Counted from the first letter of the stretch, positions 41,589-50,315 are shown. The stretch is DNA of 64,000 bases from Bacillota bacterium (GCA_023417475.1 JAEZFP010000008.1:42835-106834); one strand, 5' to 3'. A program made the numbers and translations. Notes: a model not told the origin generated them from the letters alone.

Positions 41589-42257
41589 TTAGATAGAGAT
41601 CTTTATGCGGTTGGCCAGCTTTTCATCGAGCAGTTCCCGGATTCCCTCGGTCACTTCCAGATAAATCTTGTCCTTCCGCTCCCGCAACCGTTGATACGCT
41701 TTTAGAATATCCAAAGTGAGAATGATCCGGGTACTGCTACAGTTCAATTCGCCCCGGAGATGGCTGCCGATCCGTTCAAACCCCAGGATTTTGGTGTGAA
41801 AATGCAACGGCGAGTTGGGATCGGTCTCAAACACGTCGGTGATGAAATGGGTGTAACCCCGTTCGACCACTTCTTTGATGGCGGCGCGCATCAGTTTCAG
41901 GACGACGCGGATATTTTTCCGGAATTCCGGAGCGATCATGAAACGGCCGATATCGGCTACTTTGCAATCCCGGGCCATTTGTCCCAGGTCGACATGGGGG
42001 TCCAAGGTCACTTCCAATTCGGGCGGGAACTCCAACGACGGGTCATAGGCGAGCCGGATCACCCCGGCCGGCGTTTGATTAACTAAGGCCAAAAACCAGG
42101 AATATTGGGTGGACTGACCGATATCGGTCGGGATTTCGTTTTCCGGCAAACGGATCCATTGTTTTTCTTGAAAGTAAACGCGTTCAATCACTTGCAACGC
42201 TTGGGAACGGGTGGCGGCGTCGGTCACTTTGACGGTGGTGATTTCGGAAAAAGCCAT
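41589..42257 (-). CDS. FeeM/LuxI-like GNAT acyltransferase
   Basis: 222 residues. The core VADIGRFMIAPEFRKNIRVV and LHFHTKILGFERIGSH fits the acyl-ACP-using GNAT branch that includes FeeM N-acyl amino acid synthases, LuxI and OlsB, rather than acetyl-CoA GNATs. It likely attaches a fatty acyl group to an amine (inference). It lies 47 bp after a PlsC-like gene and ends at a terminator, so the pair is one operon, driven from the Pho box at 43139-43193. The OlsB-OlsA pair (ornithine lipid synthesis) has the same enzyme classes. Confidence 0.7.
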   Translation of the reverse strand: MAFSEITTVKVTDAATRSQALQVIERVYFQEKQWIRLPENEIPTDIGQSTQYSWFLALVNQTPAGVIRLAYDPSLEFPPELEVTLDPHVDLGQMARDCKVADIGRFMIAPEFRKNIRVVLKLMRAAIKEVVERGYTHFITDVFETDPNSPLHFHTKILGFERIGSHLRGELNCSSTRIILTLDILKAYQRLRERKDKIYLEVTEGIRELLDEKLANRIKISI

Positions 42258-42304
42258 GGCTGAATCCCCCTTTATTTGCTAATGTCAAAAATGATGTATT
42301 GAAA

Positions 42305-43087
42305 TCACTCCTCCGCGCCTTGCGGTTCGGGGAAGGGATAGGATTTTCCGGAGAGTTCGGCTAAACGAACCATAATTTGGTGGGTAATGACGGCGCTGCG
42401 GTGAATGGTTTGGCGGCGTTGGTCCGTTGCGGAACCGGACGGTTCGGACTCCGAAGCCGGGGCGGTGAAACGCAACGGTTCGCCGATTCGCAGGATTAAC
42501 GGTCCCCAATGGGGAATGCCCTGTTTGGTTCGCCGGGGAAAATCGATGCCGATGGGAATCACCGGCGCCCCGGATGTCAGGACGATCTGGCCGATGCCTT
42601 TCCGGGCGCGTAGGAGCTGCAAAGGGTCCCGGTTGCGGGCGCCCTCCGGATACAGCCCGATGCTTTGGCCGTTTTGCAACCGGTTCAGACATTGGGCGAC
42701 GATGGATTGCCGGGGCCGCCGGTCCCGTTCCCGGTTCCACCAGGGAATGGTTGACGGCTTGTTATAGACCAGGACCGGGTCCATCTGCCGAAACAACCAC
42801 CCGATCACCGGAATCCGGCTGAACATCCAATCGATCACAAAGCTGATCGGTCGCCCATCGCGGCGGGAAAGCAGGAAGCAGGCTACTAATAATGTTTCAT
42901 ACGAGCAGTTGTGGTTAAACACGAAAATTGCCGGTTCCGGCAGGTCTTCCATACGTTGCTCGTGCTCGACGGTGATCCAATGCCCGAAGCCGAGCAGGAC
43001 GGTTTGCAAAACCCGCCGTTGCAACGGGAGTAACCGGGGGATCGGCGGGTTAACCACAGTTTGGTGGCGTTTCGCGGTTTCAGCCAT
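42305..43087 (-). CDS. PlsC-like 1-acylglycerol-3-phosphate-type O-acyltransferase
   Basis: 260 residues. Motif I is NHNCSYE, so the usual HX4D reads HX4E. Motif III is LYPEGARNR, and VIPIGIDFP fits motif IV. It transfers an acyl group to a hydroxyl acceptor: lysophosphatidate, or a lyso-aminolipid as OlsA does. It heads a two-gene operon with the FeeM/OlsB-like GNAT. A Pho-box promoter lies 52 bp before its ATG. The D-to-E change is unusual and may mark a different acceptor. Confidence 0.78.
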   Translation of the reverse strand: MAETAKRHQTVVNPPIPRLLPLQRRVLQTVLLGFGHWITVEHEQRMEDLPEPAIFVFNHNCSYETLLVACFLLSRRDGRPISFVIDWMFSRIPVIGWLFRQMDPVLVYNKPSTIPWWNRERDRRPRQSIVAQCLNRLQNGQSIGLYPEGARNRDPLQLLRARKGIGQIVLTSGAPVIPIGIDFPRRTKQGIPHWGPLILRIGEPLRFTAPASESEPSGSATDQRRQTIHRSAVITHQIMVRLAELSGKSYPFPEPQGAEE

Positions 43088-43138
43088 ATTCGCTCCTTGC
43101 GGGGGCCCTTTGCAACCGGGGCGACTCCCTTAGCACCC

Positions 43139-43193
43139 ACTATATAATTGAATATTTATTACCGCTTCAATACCGGATTAAAACCAAATTAAA
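43139..43193 (-). promoter_or_regulatory. Pho box promoter of plsC-GNAT
   Basis: On the minus strand four 11-bp units run without gaps: TTTAATTTGGT (43193-43183), TTTAATCCGGT, ATTGAAGCGGT and AATAAATATTC (43160-43150). After 5 bp comes TATAGT (43144-43139). This is the same layout as the pstS promoter. PhoB/PhoP-type regulators bind 11-bp direct repeats that replace the -35. Confidence 0.7.
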
Positions 43194-43244
43194 TTGGGAT
43201 GAAGGGAAACCTTGGCGTCGGGAGGACGACTTGTTTATGCCAAG

Positions 43245-43299
43245 CTTAATCTGTCCTTAACCCCAGGAGCATTTCTCCTTAAATCAGCGCTGCTATATT
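43245..43299 (+). promoter_or_regulatory. Pho box promoter of the chemoreceptor gene
   Basis: Units CTTAATCTGTC (43245), CTTAACCCCAG (43256), GAGCATTTCTC (43267, degenerate) and CTTAAATCAGC (43278), then 5 bp, then TATATT (43294-43299). Spacing is identical to the pstS box. Back to back with the plsC box, giving a divergent Pho-controlled region. Confidence 0.72.
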
Positions 43300-43309
43300 G
43301 AGTTTAAGC

Positions 43310-43457
43310 AAAAGAGAACCCGTTGAAACAAGGCCGAACCTCCCCTGAAGTCAAAGGGAGCGCCGTCAGGCTTAGGCCTCCAAGCGAATTCCAAGTATAA
43401 GTTATCAGCACGGGCAGAAGTTTTTTTGCAAACGACTTGAAACAAGTCTTTTTTTTT
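43310..43457 (+). ncRNA. Structured leader ending in a terminator
   Basis: The 210-nt leader between the Pho promoter and the chemoreceptor folds as nested helices: CCCGT (43319)/ACGGG (43410-43414), AGGCC (43331)/GGCCT (43375-43379) and CTCCC (43340)/GGGAG (43356-43360). Then comes a terminator: GACTT (43434-43438), GAAAC loop, AAGTC, nine T. A structured domain followed by an intrinsic terminator before the start codon is riboswitch-like. I cannot match it to a known class. Confidence 0.5.
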
Positions 43458-43516
43458 ACGATCAAGGATAGAGAGAAACAGGATTTTCGGGTGGGTTTTA
43501 AGGAGGAATTGAACCG

Positions 43517-45256
43517 ATGAATATGTTGCAACGGATTGTCCGGCCGGTAGTCCAAGTGTATCTTGATTTAAAGATGATTTGGAAGATGGCGATTGGTTTT
43601 GGCTTGGTTTTGCTGGCGGTATTGGCGATCGCCTGGGTCAGTCAGCAGAATCTGCATAAGATCAGCAAAGCCTTGGACACGGTGATTGATCAGGAATTGG
43701 AACCGATGGCTTACATCCATGATATCCGTTCGTACATCTCCGAACTGGAGGTGGCAACCAGAGACGCCTTGTTGCAACACGATGCGGTTGCCTTACGTTA
43801 CATTCACAATGAATTTTTGCGCAATACCGTGACGCGGACAGTGGACTATTCCTTTGAACGTTTGAGCGGACAAGCCACCGGTCCGGAACAACGGAAGCGG
43901 ATTGCGGAGATTCAGGGGTATTGGCGGGATTATGCGCAGCTTTATCACAATTTGACCACTGACTTCGATCGTTTTCAAGATGCGGTATTGATGCAGGAGA
44001 TTACCAAAAAACGGTTTTTCCTGATCGGCGGGATCGACCGGATGATCGAGACCGACTACCGGCAACGGGCGGTATTGGCAAAAGCCGAAGCCCGGGTCAC
44101 TTATGAAAAGCAACAGTTTGCCACCTTGGTGGTGATTATCGGTACCATCGTGTTGACGATCGCCATCAGTCTGTTGACCGCGTTTTGTATTATCCGGCCG
44201 TTGCATTCCATTGCGGCGGGCGCCCGCAAGATTGCCGGCGGCGACCTGGAGGTGACGGTGCCGGAAGCCCGGAACGACGAATTTGGCGAAGTGGGTCACT
44301 GCTTTAATGCGATGGCCTCGGAACTCCGGTCATTGGTCGAAGAGATTAAACAGGCCGCGGAGAAGGTCAATGAAAACAGCCGCTTATTGCTTCACGGAAC
44401 CCATGACGCGTCCACGGTCACCCAACAGCTGGTCGAAACCCTGTCGCAGGTGGCGGTGGGTGCCGAACAACAACAACTGCGGGTGGCGTCCATTCACGAA
44501 GTGGTGCGGATGGTCAGCGACTTTTCCGACTTTATCAACCGGACGGTTCACACCATTGACGATTTATCGGAGAACACCATCGCCAAAGCCCTGCACGGCG
44601 AGGCGGTGGCCGGTTCGGTGGTTGAGCAGATGCACCGGATTGAACAGTTCATGTCGGTCTCCGACGAGATGATGGCCCAACTGCAAACCTTGTCCCAAGA
44701 GATCGCCAAAACTGCGGCCACGGTTCGGGACGTGGCCGATCAAACCAATCTGTTGGCGCTCAACGCCACCATCGAAGCGGCCCGGGCCGGCGAGCACGGG
44801 CGGGGGTTCGGCGTGGTCGCCGAGTCCATCGGCCAACTGGCGCTGCAGACCAAAACCGCCTCCAATGAAGTCCAGAAATTGGTCAGCCGGATCCAAAACG
44901 TCTTCGGCAAGTTGTCGGGGATGATCGAAACCGAAAATCAGGTGATTCTCGACGGGGAACGGGCTGTCTCCGGTCTGGGCGTGGTTTTTGACGCCATTAT
45001 CGCGGCGGCGCGACAGGTCAATCAGGAGTTGGGCACGGTGACCCACTACACGGTCCGGTTGACCGAGGAACATTCGCAAGTCTTAAAAGCGGTGGAGCAG
45101 ATCACCCGGATCGCCACCGAACATCAAGCCGGCACCGAAAGCGCCTCCAGCGCGGTGGTGGAACATCATAGCTGCACGCAGGAGATGATCGCCGCCAGTC
45201 AGATCCTGGCCCATTGGGGCGACAATTTACGGCAAGCGGTGGCCAAGTTCACCTGA
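43517..45256 (+). CDS. Methyl-accepting chemotaxis protein
   Basis: 579 residues. TM1 is about 24-44, a four-helix-bundle-type outer domain follows, TM2 is about 203-226, then HAMP and a signalling domain whose hairpin tip is DQTNLLALNATIEAARAGE. It relays ligand state to CheA. The Pho-box promoter (43245-43299) suggests it serves taxis under phosphate limitation. Its gene lies directly before pstS. AGGAGGAA precedes ATG 43517. The tip differs slightly from the usual NAAIEAARAGEAGRGF. Confidence 0.9.
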   Translation: MNMLQRIVRPVVQVYLDLKMIWKMAIGFGLVLLAVLAIAWVSQQNLHKISKALDTVIDQELEPMAYIHDIRSYISELEVATRDALLQHDAVALRYIHNEFLRNTVTRTVDYSFERLSGQATGPEQRKRIAEIQGYWRDYAQLYHNLTTDFDRFQDAVLMQEITKKRFFLIGGIDRMIETDYRQRAVLAKAEARVTYEKQQFATLVVIIGTIVLTIAISLLTAFCIIRPLHSIAAGARKIAGGDLEVTVPEARNDEFGEVGHCFNAMASELRSLVEEIKQAAEKVNENSRLLLHGTHDASTVTQQLVETLSQVAVGAEQQQLRVASIHEVVRMVSDFSDFINRTVHTIDDLSENTIAKALHGEAVAGSVVEQMHRIEQFMSVSDEMMAQLQTLSQEIAKTAATVRDVADQTNLLALNATIEAARAGEHGRGFGVVAESIGQLALQTKTASNEVQKLVSRIQNVFGKLSGMIETENQVILDGERAVSGLGVVFDAIIAAARQVNQELGTVTHYTVRLTEEHSQVLKAVEQITRIATEHQAGTESASSAVVEHHSCTQEMIAASQILAHWGDNLRQAVAKFT

Positions 45257-45369
45257 CCGCTATTGCCGTAACGCGCCTGGAACGCTCCTTGGCAATGAAG
45301 TCCCGGAAAAATTTAATGAAGCGAAGATGGACAAACTAACCCGGCCCCAAACCGGGCGTGGGACGATGT

Positions 45370-45424
45370 CTTAATCTATTCTTAATATTGAGTTTAATCA
45401 GGCTTAATTCCCTTTTTGTACGAT
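45370..45424 (+). promoter_or_regulatory. Pho box promoter of pstS
   Basis: Units CTTAATCTATT (45370), CTTAATATTGA (45381), GTTTAATCAGG (45392, shifted by one) and CTTAATTCCCT (45403), 5-bp gap, TACGAT (45419-45424). Since pstS is the classical PhoB/PhoP target and phoBR lie downstream, this is the reference Pho box for the window. Confidence 0.85.
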
Positions 45425-45448
45425 AAGCATGAAAAGGGGTGTAATTTC

Positions 45449-46252
45449 TTGAAACAAAAATTACTGGCAATCATTGGAGTTCTGGTCTTAGCTACCCTGG
45501 CTATCGCCGGTTGCGGCGGGTCCGACTCGCTGAATGTCGTTGGCTCCACCTCGGTGCAACCGATCGTGGAAATGTTAGCGGAAGCGTATCAAAAAGACAA
45601 CCCCGGAGTTTCCATCAATGTGCAAGGCGGCGGTTCCAGCGCCGGAATCAAAGCGGTCACCGACGGCACGGCGGAGATCGGGACCAGTTCCCGGTTGTTG
45701 AAGCCGGGGGAACAAAAGAACGACCTAAAGGTGGTCGAGATCGCCATTGACGGTATCGCGATCATTACCCATCCGGGCAATCCGGTTCAAAATTTAACAT
45801 TAGGGCAATTACAATCAATTTATAGCGGCAAGATCACCAACTGGTCCCAAGTGGGTGGTCCCAACCAAAAAATTGTCATCGTGAACCGGGAAGAGGGTTC
45901 GGGGACCCGCGGGGCTTTCACGGAACTGGTGATGGGAGCGGAAAAAAGTTCTCCCAAGACCTTGGTTCAAGGTTCGACCGGCGCGGTCCGCCAGGCGGTC
46001 TCCGGCAATCCCGACGCGATCGGTTATATATCCCTCGACGCGGTGGACGCTTCGGTTGAAGCGCTGTCAATCAATGGCGTCGCTTGCAACCACGAGACCG
46101 TTCAAACTAAAAAATATCCGATCATCCGGCCGTTTCTCTTTATTTATCCTCAAAAAGCGGCGGAACCAATCGAAAAGTTTGTCCAATATGTTTTGGGTGA
46201 GGGCCAGCAGATTGTGGCCCAACAAGGGCTCGTCCCGATCTCGGTGAAATAG
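45449..46252 (+). CDS. pstS: Phosphate-binding lipoprotein PstS
   Basis: 267 residues from TTG 45449, which has AAAGGGGTG 8 nt upstream; the longer frame from 45416 gives no signal peptide start. The N-terminus KQKLLAIIGVLVLATLAIAGC is a lipoprotein signal with the lipid-modified cysteine at 22-23. Phosphate-binding segments are GSTSVQP, GGGSSAGIKA, GTSSR and REEGSGTRGAF. It delivers phosphate to PstCA. First gene of the pst-pho cluster, under the Pho box at 45370. Confidence 0.95.
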   Translation: MKQKLLAIIGVLVLATLAIAGCGGSDSLNVVGSTSVQPIVEMLAEAYQKDNPGVSINVQGGGSSAGIKAVTDGTAEIGTSSRLLKPGEQKNDLKVVEIAIDGIAIITHPGNPVQNLTLGQLQSIYSGKITNWSQVGGPNQKIVIVNREEGSGTRGAFTELVMGAEKSSPKTLVQGSTGAVRQAVSGNPDAIGYISLDAVDASVEALSINGVACNHETVQTKKYPIIRPFLFIYPQKAAEPIEKFVQYVLGEGQQIVAQQGLVPISVK

Positions 46253-46278
46253 GCCTACGGTAGAAGGCCTATTTTTTT
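46249..46278 (+). terminator. Attenuating terminator between pstS and pstC
   Basis: ATAGGCCT (46249-46256) and AGGCCTAT (46265-46272) form a stem followed by TTTTTT. It overlaps the pstS stop codon. It would lower pstCAB relative to pstS, matching the need for excess binding protein. Confidence 0.8.
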
Positions 46279-46288
46279 GGAGGAAAAC

Positions 46289-47158
46289 ATGGAAGCATAC
46301 GAATGGATTAAAAAGAAAGAACAGATTATTACCGGCGCCTTATTTACCATTGCCTGCGTGGCTGTGGCCAGTGTCTTATTGATTATCCTGTTTGTCTTTA
46401 AGGAAGGCTGGCCGGTGTTGGCGAAGTTTGGTCCCTGGGCCTTGGCGGCGGGGAAAGATTGGCAACCGACCGGCGGGGGTTACGGCATGTTGCCGTTATT
46501 GGTCGGCTCCTGTTTTGTAACGCTGGCGGCGTTGGTTTTGGGCGTGCCGTTGGGGATCGGTTGCGCGGTGTTTATGGCTGAGATCGCTCCGGAAAAAGTT
46601 TCGCGGTTGGTCCGGCCGGCCGTTAATCTGCTGGCGGGGATTCCGTCGGTGGTTTACGGATTTTTTGGATTGGTGATTTTGGTTCCCGCCATGCGCGCGC
46701 TCTTCGGCGGAGTGGGATTTAGTCTTTTGTCCGGCGGCGTGATTTTGGCGGTAATGATCTTACCGACCATCATCAGCGTCTCTGAAGATGCGCTCCGGGC
46801 GGTCCCCCGCGATTATAAGGAAGCTTCTCTGGCATTGGGAGCGACCCATTGGCAGACCATTTATAAAGTGTTGGTTCCGGCCGCCAAGTCGGGAATTGTG
46901 GCTTCGGTCATCTTAGGAATGGGACGGGCGTTGGGCGAGACCATGGCCGTGATCATGGTGACCGGGAATACCCCCTTGGTCGCCAAATCAATCTTGGATC
47001 CGGGCCCGACCTTGACCGGAACCATCGGTCAGGAATGGTCCTACGCCTCGGGTGAACACGCCCAGGCCTTGTTTACGGTGGGAATATTCTTATTTGTCCT
47101 GATCATCCTGATCAACTCGACAGCCTTGATCATCTCCAGAAAGAAGGTTGGAACCTGA
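46289..47158 (+). CDS. pstC: Phosphate ABC transporter permease PstC
   Basis: 289 residues with six membrane helices. The coupling loop EDALRAVPRDYKEASLALGATHWQT is the EAA-type motif of ABC permeases. ATG 46289 after GGAGG is chosen over TTG 46277. Its stop overlaps the pstA start (ATGA). Confidence 0.95.
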   Translation: MEAYEWIKKKEQIITGALFTIACVAVASVLLIILFVFKEGWPVLAKFGPWALAAGKDWQPTGGGYGMLPLLVGSCFVTLAALVLGVPLGIGCAVFMAEIAPEKVSRLVRPAVNLLAGIPSVVYGFFGLVILVPAMRALFGGVGFSLLSGGVILAVMILPTIISVSEDALRAVPRDYKEASLALGATHWQTIYKVLVPAAKSGIVASVILGMGRALGETMAVIMVTGNTPLVAKSILDPGPTLTGTIGQEWSYASGEHAQALFTVGIFLFVLIILINSTALIISRKKVGT

Positions 47159-47997
47159 TGCGCGCGAGTGTTAAGTTATCCCAATACGGGGCGTTTACCC
47201 TGTTGTGGTCCACGGCGGTGGTGGTGATCGGCTGCTTATTGTTGATTATCGGCTTTATTCTTAAGGAAGGTTTGCCTTCGGTCAGTTGGGAGTTTTTAAG
47301 CGGATATCCCCGAGCGATGGGCCGGGAGGGCGGAATTTTTCCAACCATTATCGGGTCGCTCTATTTGACCTTTATCGCTTTGGTGATCGCGGTGCCGGTC
47401 GGGGTCGGTTCGGCAATCTATCTGACGGAATACACCAAAGAAAATTGGGCCACCCGGGTAATCCGGTTTGCGACGGAAACCTTGGCGGGGGTGCCCTCGA
47501 TCATCTTTGGCCTGTTTGGGTTTGCTTTTTTAGTGACCTTTCTCCACTTTGGATTCTCGATCCTCTCGGGCGGTATCACCTTGGCGATTATGTTATTGCC
47601 GACTATCATCCGGACTTCCGAAGAAGCCATCAAGGCGGTGCCCCGCTCCTACCGCGAAGGCAGCTTGGCATTGGGGGCCACCAAATGGGTGACCACCATC
47701 AAAGTTGTCGTTCCGGCGGCGTTGCCGGGCATCGTGACCGGAATTGTCCTCAGTATCGGCCGGGCGATCGGGGAAACCGCGGCGGTCTGGTTGACCGTGG
47801 GCGGCGCGTTGCGCTTGCCGGTTTCGGTGATGGACCCGGCCCGCCCGATGACCCTGCATTTATATACCTTGGCCGCCGAAGGGCTGTCGTTGCCCCGCGC
47901 TTATGCAACGGCCAGCGTACTGATTATCACCATTTGGCTGATTAACACCCTCGCCAGTCTGTTAATGAGCCGGTTCGCCTTGCGGCTGAAGGCCTAG
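47158..47997 (+). CDS. pstA: Phosphate ABC transporter permease PstA
   Basis: 279 residues, six membrane helices, coupling loop EEAIKAVPRSYREGSLALGA. It pairs with PstC to form the channel. Translationally coupled to pstC by a 1-bp overlap. Confidence 0.95.
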   Translation: MRASVKLSQYGAFTLLWSTAVVVIGCLLLIIGFILKEGLPSVSWEFLSGYPRAMGREGGIFPTIIGSLYLTFIALVIAVPVGVGSAIYLTEYTKENWATRVIRFATETLAGVPSIIFGLFGFAFLVTFLHFGFSILSGGITLAIMLLPTIIRTSEEAIKAVPRSYREGSLALGATKWVTTIKVVVPAALPGIVTGIVLSIGRAIGETAAVWLTVGGALRLPVSVMDPARPMTLHLYTLAAEGLSLPRAYATASVLIITIWLINTLASLLMSRFALRLKA

Positions 47998-48000
47998 TAG

Positions 48001-48022
48001 TCACCTGCGGCAACGCCGGTGA
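48001..48022 (+). other. Hairpin between pstA and pstB
   Basis: TCACCTGCGG, CAA, CGCCGGTGA form an intercistronic stem-loop with no T-run. It may stabilise or process the mRNA. Confidence 0.4.
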
Positions 48023-48047
48023 GCGAAGTTTAGGAGGATATACCATC

Positions 48048-48803
48048 ATGGATATGAAAATCACGGCTGAAAAGTTTAACCTGTTTTACGGTGATTTCCA
48101 GGCGTTAAAAGAGATTAACATGGAGATTCCCGACCGGAACGTTACCGCCTTGATCGGACCCTCCGGTTGCGGTAAAAGTACCTTTCTCCGTTCGTTGAAC
48201 CGGATGAACGACTTGATTGAAAATATCCGGATTGAAGGCCGGGTCACCTTGGACGGGGATGAGATTTACCAGCCCAAAGTCGACGTAGTGATGCTGCGGA
48301 AACGGGTTGGCATGGTCTTTCAACGACCCAATCCCTTCCCGATGTCGATTTACGACAATATCGCCTATGGACCGCGAGTGCACGGCTTGAAAGATAAGCA
48401 GGCCTTGAACGAGATCGTTGAGAAGAGTCTGACGGGGGCAGCTTTGTGGGATGAAGTGAAAGATCGTTTACACACCCCGGCGTTGCGGCTCTCCGGCGGT
48501 CAGCAACAACGGCTGTGCATCGCCCGACTACTGGCGGTCGAGCCGGAAGTGTTGCTAATGGATGAACCGGCCTCCGCGCTGGATCCCATCTCCACCGGCA
48601 AGATTGAAGACCTGATTATGGAATTGAAGAAATCCTACACGATTGTGATTGTCACCCACAACATGCAACAAGCGGCCCGGATCTCGGACCACCTCGGTTT
48701 TTTCCTGTTGGGACGGTTGGTGGAATACGGTCCGACCGAAGCGGTGATGACCAATCCGCAAGAGCAAGAGACCGAAGATTATCTGACCGGACGGTTCGGT
48801 TGA
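48048..48803 (+). CDS. pstB: Phosphate ABC transporter ATPase PstB
   Basis: 251 residues. Walker A GPSGCGKST, Q-loop VFQRPNPFPMSIYDN, signature LSGGQQQR, Walker B VLLMDEPASALDP and switch histidine IVTHNM are all present. It powers phosphate import. AGGAGG precedes ATG 48048; a second ATG lies two codons in. Confidence 0.96.
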   Translation: MDMKITAEKFNLFYGDFQALKEINMEIPDRNVTALIGPSGCGKSTFLRSLNRMNDLIENIRIEGRVTLDGDEIYQPKVDVVMLRKRVGMVFQRPNPFPMSIYDNIAYGPRVHGLKDKQALNEIVEKSLTGAALWDEVKDRLHTPALRLSGGQQQRLCIARLLAVEPEVLLMDEPASALDPISTGKIEDLIMELKKSYTIVIVTHNMQQAARISDHLGFFLLGRLVEYGPTEAVMTNPQEQETEDYLTGRFG

Positions 48804-48926
48804 TCTTTAGGGACGATGAAAGTAACTGGTATCATTGGCAGTTTTTTTGTATACTAAATAAAGAGGATTACCAATTACCGGAATGACAATAAACCAGGAA
48901 ATGCCTGATAAAATAGGGGTGATACG

Positions 48927-49583
48927 ATGACTCGGGAAGGTTTTGACAAAGCGCTCAGTGAATTGCAACAAGAGATGCTGCGGATGGGCAGTATGGTCGA
49001 AGAAGCGATCCACCTGTCGGTGGAGGCTTTATCCAAACTCGATGTGGATTTGGCGCAACGGATCATCGATGGGGATGACTTAATCGATGAATTGTCGCAG
49101 AAGATTGAAGATGATTGTATCCGGTTGATCGCGTTACAACAACCGCTGGCCCGGGATTTGCGCGTGGTGACCACGGTGTTGAAGACCGTCTCCGATTTGG
49201 AGCGTATTGCCGACCACGCCACCAATATCGCGGAAATTACCCAGCGGATCTCCGGCGAGCAACTGATCAAACCGTTGGTGGATATTCCGAAAATGGCCCA
49301 TCTGGCGGAGGCGATGGTCCGCGACAGCTTGAAAGCGTTTGTCGATCGCGATGTCGAGGCGGCCAAACGCACCTGTCTGCGCGACGACGAGGTTGATCAG
49401 GTGTATGAGAACGTCTTCAACGAGTTGACCGGGTTTATTTTGGAAGGCGGGGAGTCGCACCGGATCGTCCAGACATTGAATCTGTTGTTTGCCGCCCGTT
49501 ATCTGGAACGGGTCGCCGACCACGCCACCAACATCGGCGAGCGGGTAATTTATTTGGTGACCGGGCATAACGAACGCTACTGA
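48927..49583 (+). CDS. phoU: Phosphate signalling protein PhoU
   Basis: 218 residues, two copies of the three-helix PhoU repeat, each with the metal-binding E/D-RxxDHAxNI motif (LERIADHATNIAEI and LERVADHATNIGER). PhoU links PstSCAB to PhoR and represses the Pho response when phosphate is plentiful. A 123-bp gap with TATACT at 48850 may hold a weak internal promoter. Confidence 0.95.
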   Translation: MTREGFDKALSELQQEMLRMGSMVEEAIHLSVEALSKLDVDLAQRIIDGDDLIDELSQKIEDDCIRLIALQQPLARDLRVVTTVLKTVSDLERIADHATNIAEITQRISGEQLIKPLVDIPKMAHLAEAMVRDSLKAFVDRDVEAAKRTCLRDDEVDQVYENVFNELTGFILEGGESHRIVQTLNLLFAARYLERVADHATNIGERVIYLVTGHNERY

Positions 49584-49601
49584 AATGACGAGGTGATACC
49601 G

Positions 49602-50294
49602 ATGCCCAAACGGATTTTGATCATTGACGATGAACCGATGATTGTCGAGTCGGTCAGTTATAGTTTGAAACAAGAAGGGTACGAGGTGATCTCCGCCGGT
49701 GACGGCGTCACTGGGATGCAACTGGCGGAGGATGAAGCGGTCGATCTGATCCTGCTTGATCTGATGCTACCGGGAATGAACGGCTTAGAGGTCTGTCGGT
49801 CGTTGCGGCACCATTCCAATGTTCCGATCATCATGTTGACCGCCAAAGAAGGGGAGATTGACCGGGTTTTAGGCCTCGAACTCGGCGCCGACGACTACGT
49901 GACCAAACCCTTCAGCATGCGGGAGTTGGTCGCCCGGATCAAAACGGTGTTAAAGCGGACCGTCGCCGTCCCGGCCGGCAATGAAGCGCCGCCCCAATTA
50001 TTGGCCAGTCACGAACTGCAAATCGACTTGCTCGGCCATGAGGTGACCGTCAAGGGCCAGGTCGTCAATTTATCAAGCAAAGAATACGAGTTGTTGCGGA
50101 TCTTAGCCAGCCACCCCGGTCAGGTGTTGACCAGGGAACAGCTGCTCAATCTGGTCTGGGGCAACGACTTCTACGGGGATGACCGCACTGTGGACGTGCA
50201 TATCCGCTGGCTGCGGGAGAAGATCGAGGAAGATCCCGGGAATCCGCAGTATATTTTGACGGTTCGCGGGGTCGGATATAAATTCAAGAAATAA
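49602..50294 (+). CDS. phoB: OmpR-family response regulator PhoB/PhoP
   Basis: 230 residues. Receiver with DDE at 9-11, D53 as phospho-acceptor (LLDLMLPGMNG) and K in DYVTKPFSMREL. The C-terminal winged helix (SSKEYELLRILASHPGQVLTREQLLNLVWG) is OmpR type. It should bind the 11-bp repeats at 43139, 43245 and 45370. ATG 49602 after GAGGTGA is used; GTG 49593 lies within that site. Confidence 0.93.
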   Translation: MPKRILIIDDEPMIVESVSYSLKQEGYEVISAGDGVTGMQLAEDEAVDLILLDLMLPGMNGLEVCRSLRHHSNVPIIMLTAKEGEIDRVLGLELGADDYVTKPFSMRELVARIKTVLKRTVAVPAGNEAPPQLLASHELQIDLLGHEVTVKGQVVNLSSKEYELLRILASHPGQVLTREQLLNLVWGNDFYGDDRTVDVHIRWLREKIEEDPGNPQYILTVRGVGYKFKK

Positions 50295-50315
50295 GCAAAC
50301 CAAGGAGGGCCTGGC

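Noticed and set aside
45344..45360. CCCGG/CCGGG hairpin after the chemoreceptor as terminator
   Set aside because: No T-run follows, and it lies immediately before the pstS Pho box.
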